The notes beneath the pieces were generated by a model. The model made no database searches. It was given only the letters and a program-made list of their open reading frames with translations, and was not told the origin of the DNA. Position numbers and translations under genes: made by a program. From Posidonia oceanica (Eukaryota; Streptophyta; Magnoliopsida; Alismatales; Posidoniaceae): 64,000 nt of DNA. Positions 10,282 to 23,017 of the stretch are shown piece after piece. Position 1 is the stretch's first letter; each line of letters starts with the position of its first letter. The stretch covers positions 25,477,001 through 25,541,000 of the forward strand of contig JAZBRS010000023.1 of the NCBI GenBank assembly GCA_037176725.1, given 5' to 3'.

Positions 10282-11599
10282 CCGCAGACTCTGGCTTTCG
10301 TTCCTGGCTTTTTCGCTCGCCTGTTTTGTAGCTTTGTCTGCCTTTTGTGCCTTCTCTGCCTGTTTTGCTCGCTTTTCTGTGCAAACTCCTAACGAGTCGC
10401 CTCGTGGCTACTCTGCTTAGGTTTTGCACCTCCTTTGCCTTGGTTTGCGCTCTGTTTTGCTTTGCTTTGCCTCTGCTACTTGTTTGCTTGTTTACTTGTT
10501 TGTTTCCTTCCTTCTGCTCTTATTTGCTTTACGGCTTACCTGTCTTTACTTTCCTTATCTTGCTCGCTTATTATTGCTTCATTTCTTGCACGATGCATGT
10601 CTACATACTTGTTTGGCAACAATGCATGCTTTTTGAATGATGAATGCTTTCTTTTACACATTTGCTATGTCACTACGCACGCACATGCCCTGCTTATATG
10701 CCTTTTGACATGATGGATGCTTTCTCTTCACTATCATGCTCACAAACACTCGCACTTGCCATGCACTTGCCTTTTGCTATGATGTGTGCTGTTTGTTTGC
10801 CATATTTGACTGATTTTCTTCCCTTTCGCACATGCCATGCCTAGGATAGTAGAGACTTGTTTGCTCTCCCCGTGGTTAACTAAAAATGGCAAGTAAAAAG
10901 AACTTCTAGGAGCAACTAGAGACTTCAAACAATCCTTCACCCCCTTGGGTTAATAAAATGCGCAAGATAAAAGACTTTAATCATTTACATAAGCATCATA
11001 TAGGGCATGCATCTTCTCATCTGAGTCCACCTATTAGTCTGCGAAAGATAGTCTCGGCCTCTTGTTCCACTACTTTGGGCATGGCGCAAGTCAGTCGGTC
11101 TGTCCCCCCTTTGTTCAGGGGTCATGTCGGTGTTAGTAGAGGGTACTACCCACGCCTCGGCGGGGTTGAGGCCACCAACGCACCACCCTGTCATTACCTA
11201 AGCTCTGGGCCAGGAGTTAGGCAGGGGACCCACTTTTCTGACCTGAGTCGGTGACCCATACACCTAGGGATACCTGAAGTTGATCACCTGCTAAGATACA
11301 CTAGATAGGTAAGGGGGACATACTAGAAAGCATACATATCATTCATGCCATCTAACTTAACTCATTTGCATCTGTCTTTCAGTTTCTAATTCCTGTTTCC
11401 TTCTGTTTGTGTCAGCAGTGATCGGTAAGCGAGTTCCCCTTGCTGGAGCTTGAGTACCGACCCTTTCTGACACCCCTGTTGCGACCTTGTTCACGACCAT
11501 TCCCCCTCTAAGCTATCCGCCTTTGTGACGATAGCTCCTATTAGGAATCACCGTTTGCATACCCATCGCAGCCTTATTCTCACGCGCTCTAGGTCAGCA
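10282..11599 (+). mobile_element. 5' leader of element 1
   Basis: About 1.3 kb of non-coding leader, pyrimidine-rich up to about 10850 and more mixed afterwards, homologous to 50748-52061. A pyrimidine-rich stretch ending GTGTCAGCAG at 11418 looks like a splice acceptor; the element 2 copy ends GTGTCAG at 51878. No conserved ORF is visible. Confidence 0.7.
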
Positions 11600-14500
11600 A
11601 TAGCCCAGTACGTCAGTGAGCCTCTCTTTACTCCTGTCACGGAGGGTGTTTCCATTCTGGCCCCTTCGGTTGCTCCTTCTGTCCCTTTTGTTCCCCCTCC
11701 GACGCCAGGGTTTCCTCCCCTGACGCCTCTAGGATCTCAGTATGTTCCGGGACAGTGGCAAGCATCTCTTCCTCTGGATCCGGTCGCCGAGTCTATCTTG
11801 ATGACCGTTACTCGCACTTTGGAGACGCCACTGCCCCCTCCTTCCCAGGGATACGCCGCCTTTGACACCCCTCCTACCTCTGCTGCGACTTTCGCTATAG
11901 CACCTACTCCTCCCGGACAGTCTGTGTCCGTGCTGTTTGCTTCTCAATCCTCGCCGGCACTGCACTTCAGCGTTCCTGCTGACGGAACGCCTGAGGCTCA
12001 GTACCAGCGCCTGATGGAGCTTGCCCAGAGACTGCAGGGCATGGCTCTATCGGTTCGTCCCTCCTGCGCTCCTGTCGTTCCTGAGGTTCCTTTGAGGCCA
12101 GTTCCTGCATTTCATGCATCTACCTCCACACCTCCGTCTCGACCATCGTCTCAACTGCTCACGGTTCCGATGATGGGGGCCCGTTTACCGCCTCCTTCTG
12201 CACAACACTTAGCACAGCATGCTCCTCTCCCCCTGGTGGTCAGTCCTTTGGGCTGGCTGGAGCTCAGTACTCCACTGGCTTGCTGTCTGGCTCCCTGCCC
12301 GTACAGCAACTGGTGCTCCAGCATCCTACTCCCCCCACAGCACAACTTGGCATCTACCCTCCCCCTTTGCATCAAGCCCAGCATCCTGCATACATCCCTG
12401 CATACACAGTTCCCCAGCACGGATACGTCGGCCATCCCGTCGCTCCACCAGGAGACACTATGGTAGATCTAGAGGAGCACTTAGGTGCGACCCATTCGGC
12501 GTATGTGCTCAATACCCCAGCTGATTCCTCCCCTATGGCAGCAAATCCGGACCCCATCAACAACCGGATGGACGTCTTGGAGAAGGCACTATGACTAGTG
12601 CAGGGTACTGAGCACCAGACCTACCAATTTCGGGACCTCTACTGCTTTCCAGAGGCGATACTCCCTCCGAAGTTCAAAATCCCGGACTTCGAGAAATACA
12701 ATGGTAGGGGCTGCCCCGTGGCACACCTGAAGGAAGATTGGGGTGATCTTGCTCAGCTTCAGGCTGACGAGAGGTTGCTGATCCGCCTGTTCCAGAAGAG
12801 CTTGACCGGGCCAGCTCTCAAGTGGTTCACATCACTTGATATGTCAGCCATCAAGACTTGGAACGACCTCAGTCAGGCGTTCCTGGAACAGTACTCCTTC
12901 AACCTCAATCTAGTCCCAAAGCAGGCGGACTTGATCGCAATCAAGCAGAACCCCAGCGAGCCGTTCGGGGAGTACGTCGGCCACTGGCGCGCCCTTGCCT
13001 CACAAGTCTGAGATAGACCCTCTAACGAGGAGTCTATTGAGATCGTTATCAAAAGGGCGCAGCCATCTCTTGGAGCTCTGCTTAGCATCCAACCAGTCAC
13101 TACTTTTGCAGCACTCATCAGAGCTGGAGTGCGTGTGGAGAGTTCTTTGCGGAGTGGCAACTTCCCGGCTCTCTCTGTGTTCGCTAAGCAGGCCGCGATC
13201 AGCAGTAACAGTGCCAACAGTAGCACCTCCAACAACAACAACAGCGGCAGCAGCAACAACCGACCAAAGAAGAAGGATTCGTCGAAAACCGCTGTTGCAT
13301 TCGTTGGCTCTCCTGCTGTGCCTGTTCACTTGCCATCCCGGCCTGCCCCAGCTCAGATGGTGTATGCTCCTGCACCTAGGAATCCACCCACACCACAGAT
13401 CACAACCATCGCTAGACCGGTCTACCCTACCGCACCGGTTCAGCAAGGCTCATACCAGAGGCAAAGAAGGCCACCCATTGAGAAGCAGAAATTCGCCCCA
13501 CTGGTGGAACCGCTCACGGTCATCTTGCCAAAGGTTGCATCGCTCCTAAAGTTCCCGGAGGTTCGTCCGCCCCCAAATCCTTTGCCGCATTGGTTTAAGG
13601 CGAACCTCTTCTGCAATTTCCATCGAAGCGTCGGGCATTCGATGGACAATTGCTACTCCCTGCGGAACGCTATTCAAGATCTAATCGAATCGGGAATGAT
13701 TGTGATTGACACGCACGAGGCATCCACTCAAGCACACACACATGCATCTGCACATTCAGCTGTTCCTCCTCATTCTGGCATCATCCACCAACCCCTACCA
13801 GAGCACACTTATTCGGCAGGGGCTGGAACCTCAGGCATTCACTCTATCTTCCCTTCTAGGCCTACTACCTCTGTGGTAGACCCTTCTGATCTTATTCTGA
13901 TATTTCTGAGCCTTTCCCTGTTAATCTCTATCTCGCGGCAGTTGCCGGCTCCAAGTCGGGAGTTCACATGATCCGACCGCGTGCCAGGCCGGAGTGCTCC
14001 TCCACACCCCCTGATGTGCTTCCTCAGGCTCAACCCCCTGTACACCTCCTAGCTAGGGCCCAGCCTAGATCCCCCATCCACCTCTTAGGGCAACCTCAGC
14101 TAGGATCCCCTGTACACCTTCTAGGCAGGCCTCAACCTACCCCAGCCTTCCCACCCCAACAACCATACCCTCTAGATAGACCTCAATACCCAATAGGTCC
14201 CCCTGTAACCCCTCCTGTGCTCGCAGCACGTGCTCCGGTGGTTATTGATTTAACCCTGGACACCCATCGCGTCCCTTACAGCTATGCCACGGAAATGTGT
14301 GCGGAAGTAACGCGATCGGGCAGGGTCTACAGGCCCCCAGCACCGACAATTAGGCCAAATCACCATGAACCTGCTATGCCCCCACCCTCTAACCAACCCA
14401 TAGCGGACCCAACCTCAAATCAGCCCGTAGCAAGCCAAACCCCTGCCCAGCCAGTAGCGGCCCAACTTCTTGCCACTACCCCTTTAGAGCTTGCCAAAAC

Positions 14501-14749
14501 AACCCCTCCTGTTGCCAAAAAAACCAACCCAAGGCAGACATAACCTCCCAACTTAAGAAGGTCAAAGCTGACATTTCCATTTGGGACCTAATCCACACCT
14601 CTGCCGAACACCGCGAGGCTTTTCTTCACGTGTTCCAGGCTGCCCGTGTGTCCCAGTCTATTGAGCCTTTAGCCTTGGAGAGCATGGTAGGGATGATTGC
14701 GGAGCCCCAGGTCATCTCTTTTACAAGTGATAAACTACCTCCGGTGGGG

Positions 14750-15110
14750 ATTAATCACAATCAACCCCTATTCGTCACGGTTCAGTTCAAAAACTTTTGC
14801 ATTCCCCTAACACTGGTTAATAATGGGTCAGGCCTTAACGTCTGCCCCTTACGTACTGCAACCAAGCTCGGATTCAAAGCCGAGGACATCACGCCGACCG
14901 TGAAGGGAATGACAGCTTTTGACAACACCCACCATGACGCTCTGGGGATCCTGATTATTCCTCTTGCTATTGGCCCGGTCGTTTTCGATGTAGAATTCTA
15001 TGTCGTCGACTTGAAGCCGAATTTCAATCTTCTGCTTGGGCGCCCTTGGCTCCACAAGCATCAGGTCCTTCCCTCGACCCTCTATCAGATGATAAAGTAC
15101 CGTCGCGGCG
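14750..15110 (+). other. Protease domain of element 1 (catalytic Asp lost)
   Basis: The segment matches 55200-55560 of element 2. The D-N-G-S active-site motif reads N-N-G-S, an aspartate-to-asparagine change at 14819-14821. LLLGRPWLHKHQVLPSTL, the conserved GRPW(L/I) region near the end of Ogre-type proteases, is intact. Confidence 0.8.
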
Positions 15111-17289
15111 ATGATGTCATTGTCGTCATGGCGGAGAACTTTGAGAAGGAGCGGATCGAGGCAGTCTCCCCCGTGTCTTCACAAGCTATCCCGTTTGACC
15201 CTGAGACTTCCGAAGCCTTGTATCGTGTTAACCGGTGCGAGCTAGTTAACTTCATTCCGGATCTTGAGCGCGCCAACTCCTTGGCCGTTCACAACAACCC
15301 CTTCCGAATGGTCGAGAATGTATGTCACAGGTGGGGTTACATAAAGGGTACACCGCTCGGGGGTCACGGCCAGGGGATCGTAGAGCTGATCGTAGCGGTG
15401 GAGTGGAGGAAATCTGAAGGCCTCGGTTACCTGCCGAAGCCCAACGAAGATCATTGCCTTCAGCTCAAGGATCAAGAACCAGCCATCCCTAGAGACCTCA
15501 CTAACTTCACCAGTGCGGGAGTTCTGGGATCAACTGATGATCAAGCCGCAGTGCCGGCAGAAGACTGGGTCTGCATTGAGGACTACTACTCGGATGAGGA
15601 GCAGTCTGGCGTAGTAGAGGCAGTCGCAATTGGCAGCAAGACTCTGATCAGCACAGAGGCACCACGGTCAGTTTGTTCGGCCTTTCCTCCAACAGATACA
15701 GTAGACAATTCAGCAGGCCCTGTGGCAGAATTGACAAGCTCTAATATTCCTGTAGCCACATCCGCATTACAAGCACAGGCAGCAGCAGTGGTACAGAAGT
15801 CAGAGACACTCCTTCTGGCAGAATCAGGCAGGCTACTCGTGGTCGCAGTCGCATCAGTACCGCTGTCACTCTCTCTGGAGGGACAGTCAGTCAATTCAGT
15901 CAGCAGCGTGACTTGGCCCACTTCAGCAACCGCATCACCGAGAATGCAGCCGGCGTAGTCTGCCTTGCATCCTCCTGCTGCAAAACAGCAACTCTCATGG
16001 CAGGACCCCATGGCGTCAGAGGCCGCACTTTCACCGTCACCACAAATTGTAGAGGACCAGTTGAGCATCATAGTCCCCCGGCCCTTGAGCCCTCAGAAGA
16101 GCACCTCTGCCTGCCCTCTAACTCCAGTGGTGACCCTGGCAGTGTACCCATTTGTGGCCCCGCTGATCAGTCTGTTTGGATCTCCCACGCCAAAGTTGCC
16201 GCTATCAGGCATGCCCGTGAGCCAGACCATGCAAATTCCAAGGGCAGCTATCCGTCTTGCAGCCAGGCCAGTGCCGCAGGCCCCGGGCGCCTACTACGTC
16301 GATTCACCCTCAGACGAGGAGGAAGGAGTGGCGATAGAAGCCCAGGTCGATTCATGGATGTCCAACTTAGAGCTACTTTATCAAGAACAACTCAAGTCGA
16401 TAGCAGAAGACCTGGCAGAGCACCAAGCTGCAGAAAGGAAAGGGAAAGCTGTGGCTACGGACCCTCCTCTACAAGAAGACCGTGCCTCTATCATGGTCCT
16501 GGAAGAAGACTCAGCAGTGCTGGACTCCCCTAGACCAAATGAGCTCATCACTCAGCAACCAGAAGGCGGGTCTAGGTGGTTTGTGCAGCACATGCCTCAC
16601 TTAGGTAGTGTAGCAAGCGGCAGTACCCAGATCAGTCGCCAGTCTGACATACCCTCCTCGAGCACATTAGAAGAATCAGAGGGGGAAGCACTAGCAGTTC
16701 AAGCGGCAGCAGTAACAGAGCAGAAGGCAGAATTAGTAACAGAATCATCAGTAGCCTCAGTAGCAAAGCCATCAGCAGTATCAGTGGCAGAATCAGCAAG
16801 GCCCTCGGCAGCATCAGCAGAGCACTCAGCAGAATCAGTCAGGCCAGAGCAGACAGAAGAAGTTGCCAGGACAGAGGTCGCGCACCGAAGATACAAGAAT
16901 ACTCGAGTAAGCGTGACCATTTTGAAGCGTCACCAAGGCCAGGCAGCGGAACATATACACTCTTTCGACATCACAAATCCTTCTTTTGAGAAAGAGATCC
17001 TCTCGGAACTTATTGCTTACGGAGAGGAGGACGATACGGGCGAGGGTGAGATTGATGAACCATTACCCGAGTTCCGGCCCTACGATGATGATCCAGAAGG
17101 CCCCAACCTCCATGTTGAAGAAGAAACAGAGGGTGTCAACATCGGCACAGCTGAGGAAGTCAGATAAGTTCGTATCAATGCCCAGCTGTCCTCTCAGGCT
17201 CGAGCAGAGTTCATCGCATTCTTGAAAGAATATGCGGATGTCTTCGCCTGGAGTTACGAAGATATGGTTGGCCTTGACATAGAGATAAT

Positions 17290-17990
17290 GGTGCACAACC
17301 TGCTCTTGAAGCCAGATGCCAAGCCAGTGAAGCAGAAGCTAAGAAGGTGGCGACCACAGTGGCTGCTCATGATCAAAGAAGAGATAATGAAGCAGCTCAG
17401 AGTCAACTTTCTGAAGGTCGTTCTTTATCCTGAGTGGCTGGCAAACATTGTACCTGTGCCCAAGAAAGATGGCCGAGTCCGGATCTGCATCGACTATAGG
17501 GACCTGAATAAGGCGAGTCCCAAGGATGATTTCCCATTGCCTCACATTGACGTCCTAGTCGACAATACAGCGGGCCACAAGATGCTCTCCTTCATGGACG
17601 GCTTTTCTGGATATAATCAAATTAAAATGGCAGAAGAAGACATGGAAAAGACTTCATTCATCACCCCTTAGGGAGTCTTCTACTACCAAGTCATGCCGTT
17701 CGGTCTGAAGAATGCTGGCGCAACTTATCAGAGGGCCATGACTGCCCTATTCCATGACCTCATGCACCAAGAAGTAGAGGTCTACGTAGATGACATGATT
17801 GCTAAAACCAGAGAGCCTGAAGACCATCTTGCCTGTCTAAAAAAGCTCTTTGACTGTCTACAGAAGTACAAGTTGCGCCTGAATCCCAACAAGTGTGTAT
17901 TCAGGGTGTCTTCTAGCAAGCTGCTTGGCTACATTGTTAGCCAGAGGGGGATTGAAGTGGACCCGATGAAAGCAAAAGCCATCGTGGATA
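17290..17990 (+). other. Reverse transcriptase domain of element 1, broken
   Basis: Ty3-type RT blocks are readable: VPVPKKDGRVRICIDYRDLN, FMDGFSGYNQI, MPFGLKNAGATYQRAM and the catalytic YVDDM near 17782. A TGG-to-TAG stop at 17669 lies in the SFITPW(G) block. Confidence 0.9.
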
Positions 17991-18679
17991 TGCCACCCCC
18001 TCGGACTGAAAAGGAGGTCAGAAGTCTGCTTGGGCGTTTACAATATATCAGTCACTTCATTGCACAGCTTACGCCCATCTGTGAACCCATATTCAAGCTC
18101 CTGAAGAAGAATGCACAAATCTACTGGAGCGAGGAGTGTCAGACTGCATTTGCCAAGATCAAGCAGCTGTTGGTCAAGCCTCCTGTCCTGGTTCCTCCCA
18201 CACCAGGGAGACCTTTGCTTCTCTACCTTTCTACTACGCAGCATTCCATGGGCGCCGTCTTTGGGCCAACATGATGAATCTGGTAGAAAGGAGCGCGCCA
18301 TCTATTACCTGAGCAAGAAGTTTAATGAATGCGAGACCAGGTATAGCACACTAGAGAAGACCTGCTTATCCCTTGTCTGGGCTGCACAGAAACTAAGGCA
18401 CTATATGATGGCATACCCAGTTCAGCTCTTGTGCCGGCATGACCCCATCAAGTTTCTCTTTCAAAAGCCGGCCATGGTAGGCAGATGTGCTAAGTGGCAG
18501 GTGTTACTGTCTCAGTACGACATCACCTTTGTCACACAGAAATCCATAAAGGGCCAGGCCATGGCAGACCATCTTGCTAATCTCCCTCTGCCTAAATACC
18601 AACCCTTCCAGATGTAGTTCCCTGACGAGGACATCCTCTTTGCGATGGAGGACTCTGAGGAGAAAGATCCTGAAGAACA

Positions 18680-19070
18680 AGAGGAATGGCAGCTCTACTT
18701 TGATGGCGCTGTCAACAAAAAGGGCCGAGGCATAGGCGCAGTGCTGACCACGCCCCAAGGACAGATGATTCCTTTCGCGAGGAAGCTGACTTTCACCTGC
18801 ATAAACAATGAAGCAGAATATGAAGCATGCATCCTGGGATTGAAAGTCGCCCTCGAGCATAAGGCGCAGAAGCTGCATGTGCACGGTGATGCCATGCTGG
18901 TGATTTCTCAAGTGAATGGCGACTGGAGGACGAAAGATTCAAAACTTGTACCGTATCACGAACACCTGTTGAGGCTAATGGAAGAATTTGGGAGCATCTA
19001 CTTCACATATATGAACAGAGCGAAAAACACGTATGCAGACGCGCTAGCAACTCTGGCATCCTGGCTCAGT
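18680..19070 (+). other. Archaeal-type RNase H domain of element 1
   Basis: Carries LYFDGAVNKKGRG, NNEAEYEACILGL, VHGDAMLVI and KNTYADALATLA, which supply the D, E, D and D of an RNase H active site. It follows the degenerate first RNase H and marks the Tat lineage. A stop at 18615 separates it from upstream domains. Confidence 0.85.
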
Positions 19071-19329
19071 ATACCCGAAGACAGTACAGTAGATGTATCA
19101 GTTACCTACATAGAGCAGCCTGCACATTGCATGAGCATAGAAGAGGCAGATCCAGTAGAGGAGCAGCCCTGGTATCAAGACATAAAAACTTTCCTGGAGT
19201 CTGGCAGCTTTCCTCCTGATACCGCGGTAGCAGACAGGAGAACTCTGACGCGTCTAGCATCAAAGTATGTGTTGGGGGTTGGACAGCTATATAGAAGATC
19301 ATATAACCAGATGCTACTGCGCTGCCTGG

Positions 19330-20230
19330 ACAAATCAGAGGTAGACACGCTGATGCTTCAAGTGCATGCAGGGACCTGTGCCCCGCACATGAACGGCGTC
19401 CTCCTAGCCAAGAAGATCATGCTCCAAGGATATTTCTGGCAGACCATGGAAGCAGACTGCTGCCGGTTTGTGCGTAAATGCCACAACTGCTAGATCCATG
19501 GTAACTTCATCAGGGCCCCCCCACGATAGCTGCATAACATGTCTTCGCCATGGCCTTTCTCCACCTGGGGGTCGATGTCATTGGCGCCATCCACCCTGCT
19601 GCATCAAATGGTCATCGCTACATCCTGGTAGCGATCGATTACTTTACTAAGTGGGTGGAAGCAACCTCTTATAAGACAGTCACCGCTGCGGCAATAGAAA
19701 AATTTATCAGGAACAATATCGTTGCCCGGTATGGGGTCCCACACTCTGTCATCTCTGATAATGGCACAAATTTCATCGCCAAAAGGACCGAGGAATACCT
19801 GTAGAGTCTCAAGATCAAGCACCATAGATCCTCGCCCTATCGGCCACAAATGAATGGAGCAGTGAAGTCTACAAACAAGAACATTGTTAAAATCCTGAAG
19901 AAGATGGCAGAAACCCATAGGGATTGGCATGATAAGCTCCCGTACGTGCTCTGGGCGTACAGGACATCAATTCGGACCACGACGGGAGCCACCCCGTATT
20001 CTCTGGTGTACGGCATGGAAGCGGTATTACCTGTCGAAGTAGAGATCCCCTCACTACGGATCCTACGAGAAGCTGAGTTGGAAGAGGCAGAATGGGTCGA
20101 AGACTGCTGCGTCCAACTGAATCTGATTGATGAGCACAGACTACAAGCTATGCACAATGCTCACTGTTACCAGAAGCGGATGGCTAGAGCGTTCTTGAAG
20201 AAGGTCCAGCCCAGAAACTTTCAGCCAGGA
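19330..20230 (+). other. Integrase domain of element 1, broken
   Basis: HHCC zinc region (HAGTCAPHMNG...CHNC, about 19360-19490), then the core with D in GVDVIG and D in SDNGTNF. The third catalytic residue, Glu in element 2 (AVESANKN), is Lys (AVKSTNKN) at 19865. Two stops (19491, 19802) and a frameshift near 19570 also break it. Confidence 0.88.
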
Positions 20231-20955
20231 GATCTTGTTCTGTGTGCCATTCATTTACCTGACGGTCGAGGCAAATTCCGACGTAACTGGCGTGGCCCCT
20301 TGGTGGTTAAGCAGATCTTCTCGGGTGGCGCTGTAACTCTTGAGGACATGGAGCAGGTCGAGCAGTCTGAGCCGGTCAACGTGTGCTACCTCAAGAAGTA
20401 CTATCAGTAGCCTGGAGCAGCCGTTGCAGACCACTCTCCTTCGTCCCACCTCTTGTATTCCCACCCTTTGCACGCTTTCGCCGCTCTTCTCGTTCCACTT
20501 CCCCTACCTTTGCCCCTGTGCACCTTCATACACCGCTTTGCTCTATCTTCTCCATCTATGTCACTGCATTCCCGTACGTTTCGTCCCTTATCCCCTTTAT
20601 AATCATCATCGTCATTCTCTCAAATCATGCATTGCATATTGCCCGGTGATGAGAACTGGAGATGCTTGCCTACTGCGAAAGGAGCCTCCCGACCTCACTT
20701 GACACTACTTAGATGCCCTAGCTAGTGAGGGAGCCACCACTCAATGAAAGCGGGCGAAATGCCCAAACACCTAAGGACTTACATTCCTAGAAGAATGCTA
20801 GGCGTCAGCCGGGAGGGAATACATGTCTAAGCCTAGATGCACAAGAAAAGAAAGAAGGAGAAAGCCCAAGTTCACACCAGAAAGTCCTAGCCCCATGTCT
20901 CAGAAGCCAGGCACCCACTTCCTCTAGGGTAGGGGTAATGGGGACCTGCAAGCCT

Positions 20956-21060
20956 AAAAAAAAAAAGAAGAAGGAAAAAAGGAAAAAGAAGAAAAAAAAG
21001 AGAGAAGAAGAAAAGAGAGAGAGAAAAAAAAAGAGAGAGAGAGAGAATGATAGAAAAGGA
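20956..21060 (+). repeat. A/G-only tract upstream of ORF3 (element 1)
   Basis: About 100 bases of nearly pure purine, with AAGAAG, GAGAGA and poly-A runs. Element 2 has an A-rich purine tract in the homologous place (61327-61465), although the detailed sequence differs. Confidence 0.75.
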
Positions 21061-21761
21061 AAAGAGAATGATAAGAAAAGAAAACAGGAAAAAGCAAAAG
21101 TCAACTCCAAAAAATGAAGGTGAGCTGAGTAATCCCACACCCTTCACCTACCCCAGAAGAGACCCAAAAGTCAAGCCAAGTCCTCCCTGTCTCCAAGACA
21201 GGGGCGGGGAGGGTCCCACACCCCTTTATAGAAGCAAAAGAGACAAGAAAAGGGAAAAGAGTAGATAAAAGTCCTTAAGAGTTTGGTATGTAGCCCGTCT
21301 TTTCTACACCACCGCCAAACATAGCCAACGTCCTTTTCCAGAGTGCCACCGACAAGATTAGGAGTCTGAGTAGAGTCTAGTGAGTCAGGGACCACTCCAT
21401 TCCTAAACAGCAGGCACCAAAGCATTCTGTATGCTGAGGGCAAACCACTCCAATCATTGATCATGCATACATCTGCATTTCCGATCATCTCATCCCCCTC
21501 TAATCATTCTGCCTTGCAAGACCTGCTCTGGCACTGAGACAGTGCTCCTACTCAGCACGCGTTGGCATCATCGAGCTGCACTGGTTCAGGACTCCTGCCA
21601 GTCCCCGCCTCCGTGCCCACAGAATCCCTTACATGTGCTTAATTGCTATGCTCCGAATGTTCACTGCTAAATATGTTGAATTGCTTTACCAGTTTCAGAA
21701 TCTCCTTATAGTCAATGATCATGTACTAGTATGAAATCTGATGGTCTACAGTCTTGGTAAC

Positions 21762-21763
21762 AG
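21762..21763 (+). promoter_or_regulatory. Splice-acceptor-like site before ORF3 (element 1)
   Basis: ...TCTTGGTAACAG|GTACCTG. In element 2 the homologous place reads ...ATTGATAGCAG|GTACCTC (AG at 62250-62251). The CAG|GTACCT core is kept while the flanks vary. Confidence 0.35.
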
Positions 21764-21814
21764 GTACCTGAAGATCCTACAGCAGCTGTCGGCCTACATT
21801 CTGCGATCTGCGCA

Positions 21815-23017
21815 ATGGGTTTCCTTACTCTAGTGACCCCAGCACACTGCTCTGAGACCCTGCAAGAATGGATTGGTAAGCTCACCCAAGAAGACTGCGA
21901 AAAGTTGCGCCTATGGGGCATTCCAACCAAGCTACTGAAGGCCGCTGATGTAGAAGTGAGCCGCCATCTTTTGTGTGCCGCCGCAAGGTTCTAGAAACCG
22001 GCACACCACGTCTTTCGCTTTGGCAGAACTGAACTAACACCCACACTGGAAGAAGTGCGTCGGATCTGCGGCTTCTCCAAGATCATGGGGCCGCCTATCT
22101 TCATGAGGCGTGACGGATACCTTGATGTCCTGAGCCAACTGACTGGGCTCCCCACTCGAAGCTGCCAACAAAGACTGATCTGCACCAGCGGGCCCGAACC
22201 CCTACTTCGCCTAGCGCACTTTGATGATGTCATGAAAAAGCGCGTCGAACTCGGAGACGAGCTGTGGCTCCGAGGGTTTGTCATCCGTTTCCTAGGCAAG
22301 CTGATCTTTACTCATGGCCGACTGACAGTGGATATGGAGGTTGCAGAAATAGCACTCACTGTAGTGACCCGGCAGATAGACCTGGCACCGGTTGTTCTGG
22401 CAGAAACATACTGCAGGCTGAATCGCATCTCACATCGCTGCCGCCACTTCCATGGCTACGGGGCACTTATACAAGTCTGGCTAGCCGCACACTTAGAGAT
22501 GGACCTTCTGCGCCCCCAGGTGCATGCCTTTGAAGCCTACTATAGCAGCGGCTGTGCCAGGACAGTCAAGAGCGTCAAGGAAGAATACGAGAGGCTATCA
22601 GCACTGACCGACGACGCAGTAACCTGGCGTATCATTCCCTCCATGGCCGAGCCATTCACTGTCTTCTTCAGCGCACGCGACACGCGGCTGATTGTACTAC
22701 CAGGATTCACTGCGGGTGTCGAATACCACCCTATCAGGGTTATGCGCCAGTTTGACTTCCAGCAGGGCGCCTTTGTTGACAGTACAGCACTTAAGCTTCT
22801 TCAGACATATCCCCTCAGCACAACTGCCCCAACGAAGAAGCTGGCCAATCTGATGCAGCATGGAGTGAGATCAACAAACATTGCAGCTGCGAGAGGCGTA
22901 GGATGTACCCCTGAGTACGTGACCAAAGTCCGAGAGCTCTGGCCCATCAATGAAATCCCACCAGGCGGCCCCCTGTTCCCCGACTCCAGGCAGTCAAAGA
23001 AGGCCCGAACCGGATAG
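21815..23017 (+). pseudogene. ORF3 of element 1: PMD/DUF7745-like protein, one stop
   Basis: A separate plus-strand frame of 400 codons beginning MGFLTLVTPAHCSETLQEW, between integrase and the 3' LTR. The block ELTPTLEEVRRICGF and the later ALIQVWLAAHLEMDLLRP resemble the LTPTLEDV and L.Q.W..EH motifs of plant mobile domain (PMD) and DUF7745 proteins. This is family resemblance by eye. The C-terminus is basic (DSRQSKKARTG). The only break is TAG at 21992, where element 2 has TGG (Trp). Length is exactly the same as the element 2 copy. Its role is unknown; it is not part of gag-pol and would need its own mRNA or internal initiation. Confidence 0.75.

Larger units (their letters stand above)
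11600..20410 (+). pseudogene. gag-pol: gag-pol polyprotein of element 1, decayed
   Basis: Counterpart of the 2,925-codon gag-pol of element 2. Order: Pro-rich N-terminus, retrotransposon Gag domain (12670-13010), zinc-knuckle-like CNFHRSVGHSMDNC (about 13610), protease (14750-15110), a long S/A/E-rich linker (15200-17160), RT with YVDD (17290-17990), degenerate RNase H (18200-18560), archaeal-type RNase H (18680-19070), integrase (19330-20230). The start codon is ATA at 11600. Nonsense codons begin at 12592, 13009, 15956, 17165, 17669, 18615, 19491 and 19802. Single-base frameshifts lie near 12232, 13890, 14520, 18250 and 19570. The protease catalytic Asp is Asn (14819) and the integrase catalytic Glu is Lys (19865). 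No functional polyprotein is possible. Ends YYLKKYYQ-type, TAG at 20408. Confidence 0.92.
20411..21814 (+). mobile_element. Spacer between integrase and ORF3 in element 1
   Basis: Non-coding, homologous to 60840-62298. It contains a long purine tract at about 20956-21060 and a splice-acceptor-like AG at 21762-21763, 51 bases before the ORF3 ATG. No other conserved frame is seen. Confidence 0.7.
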
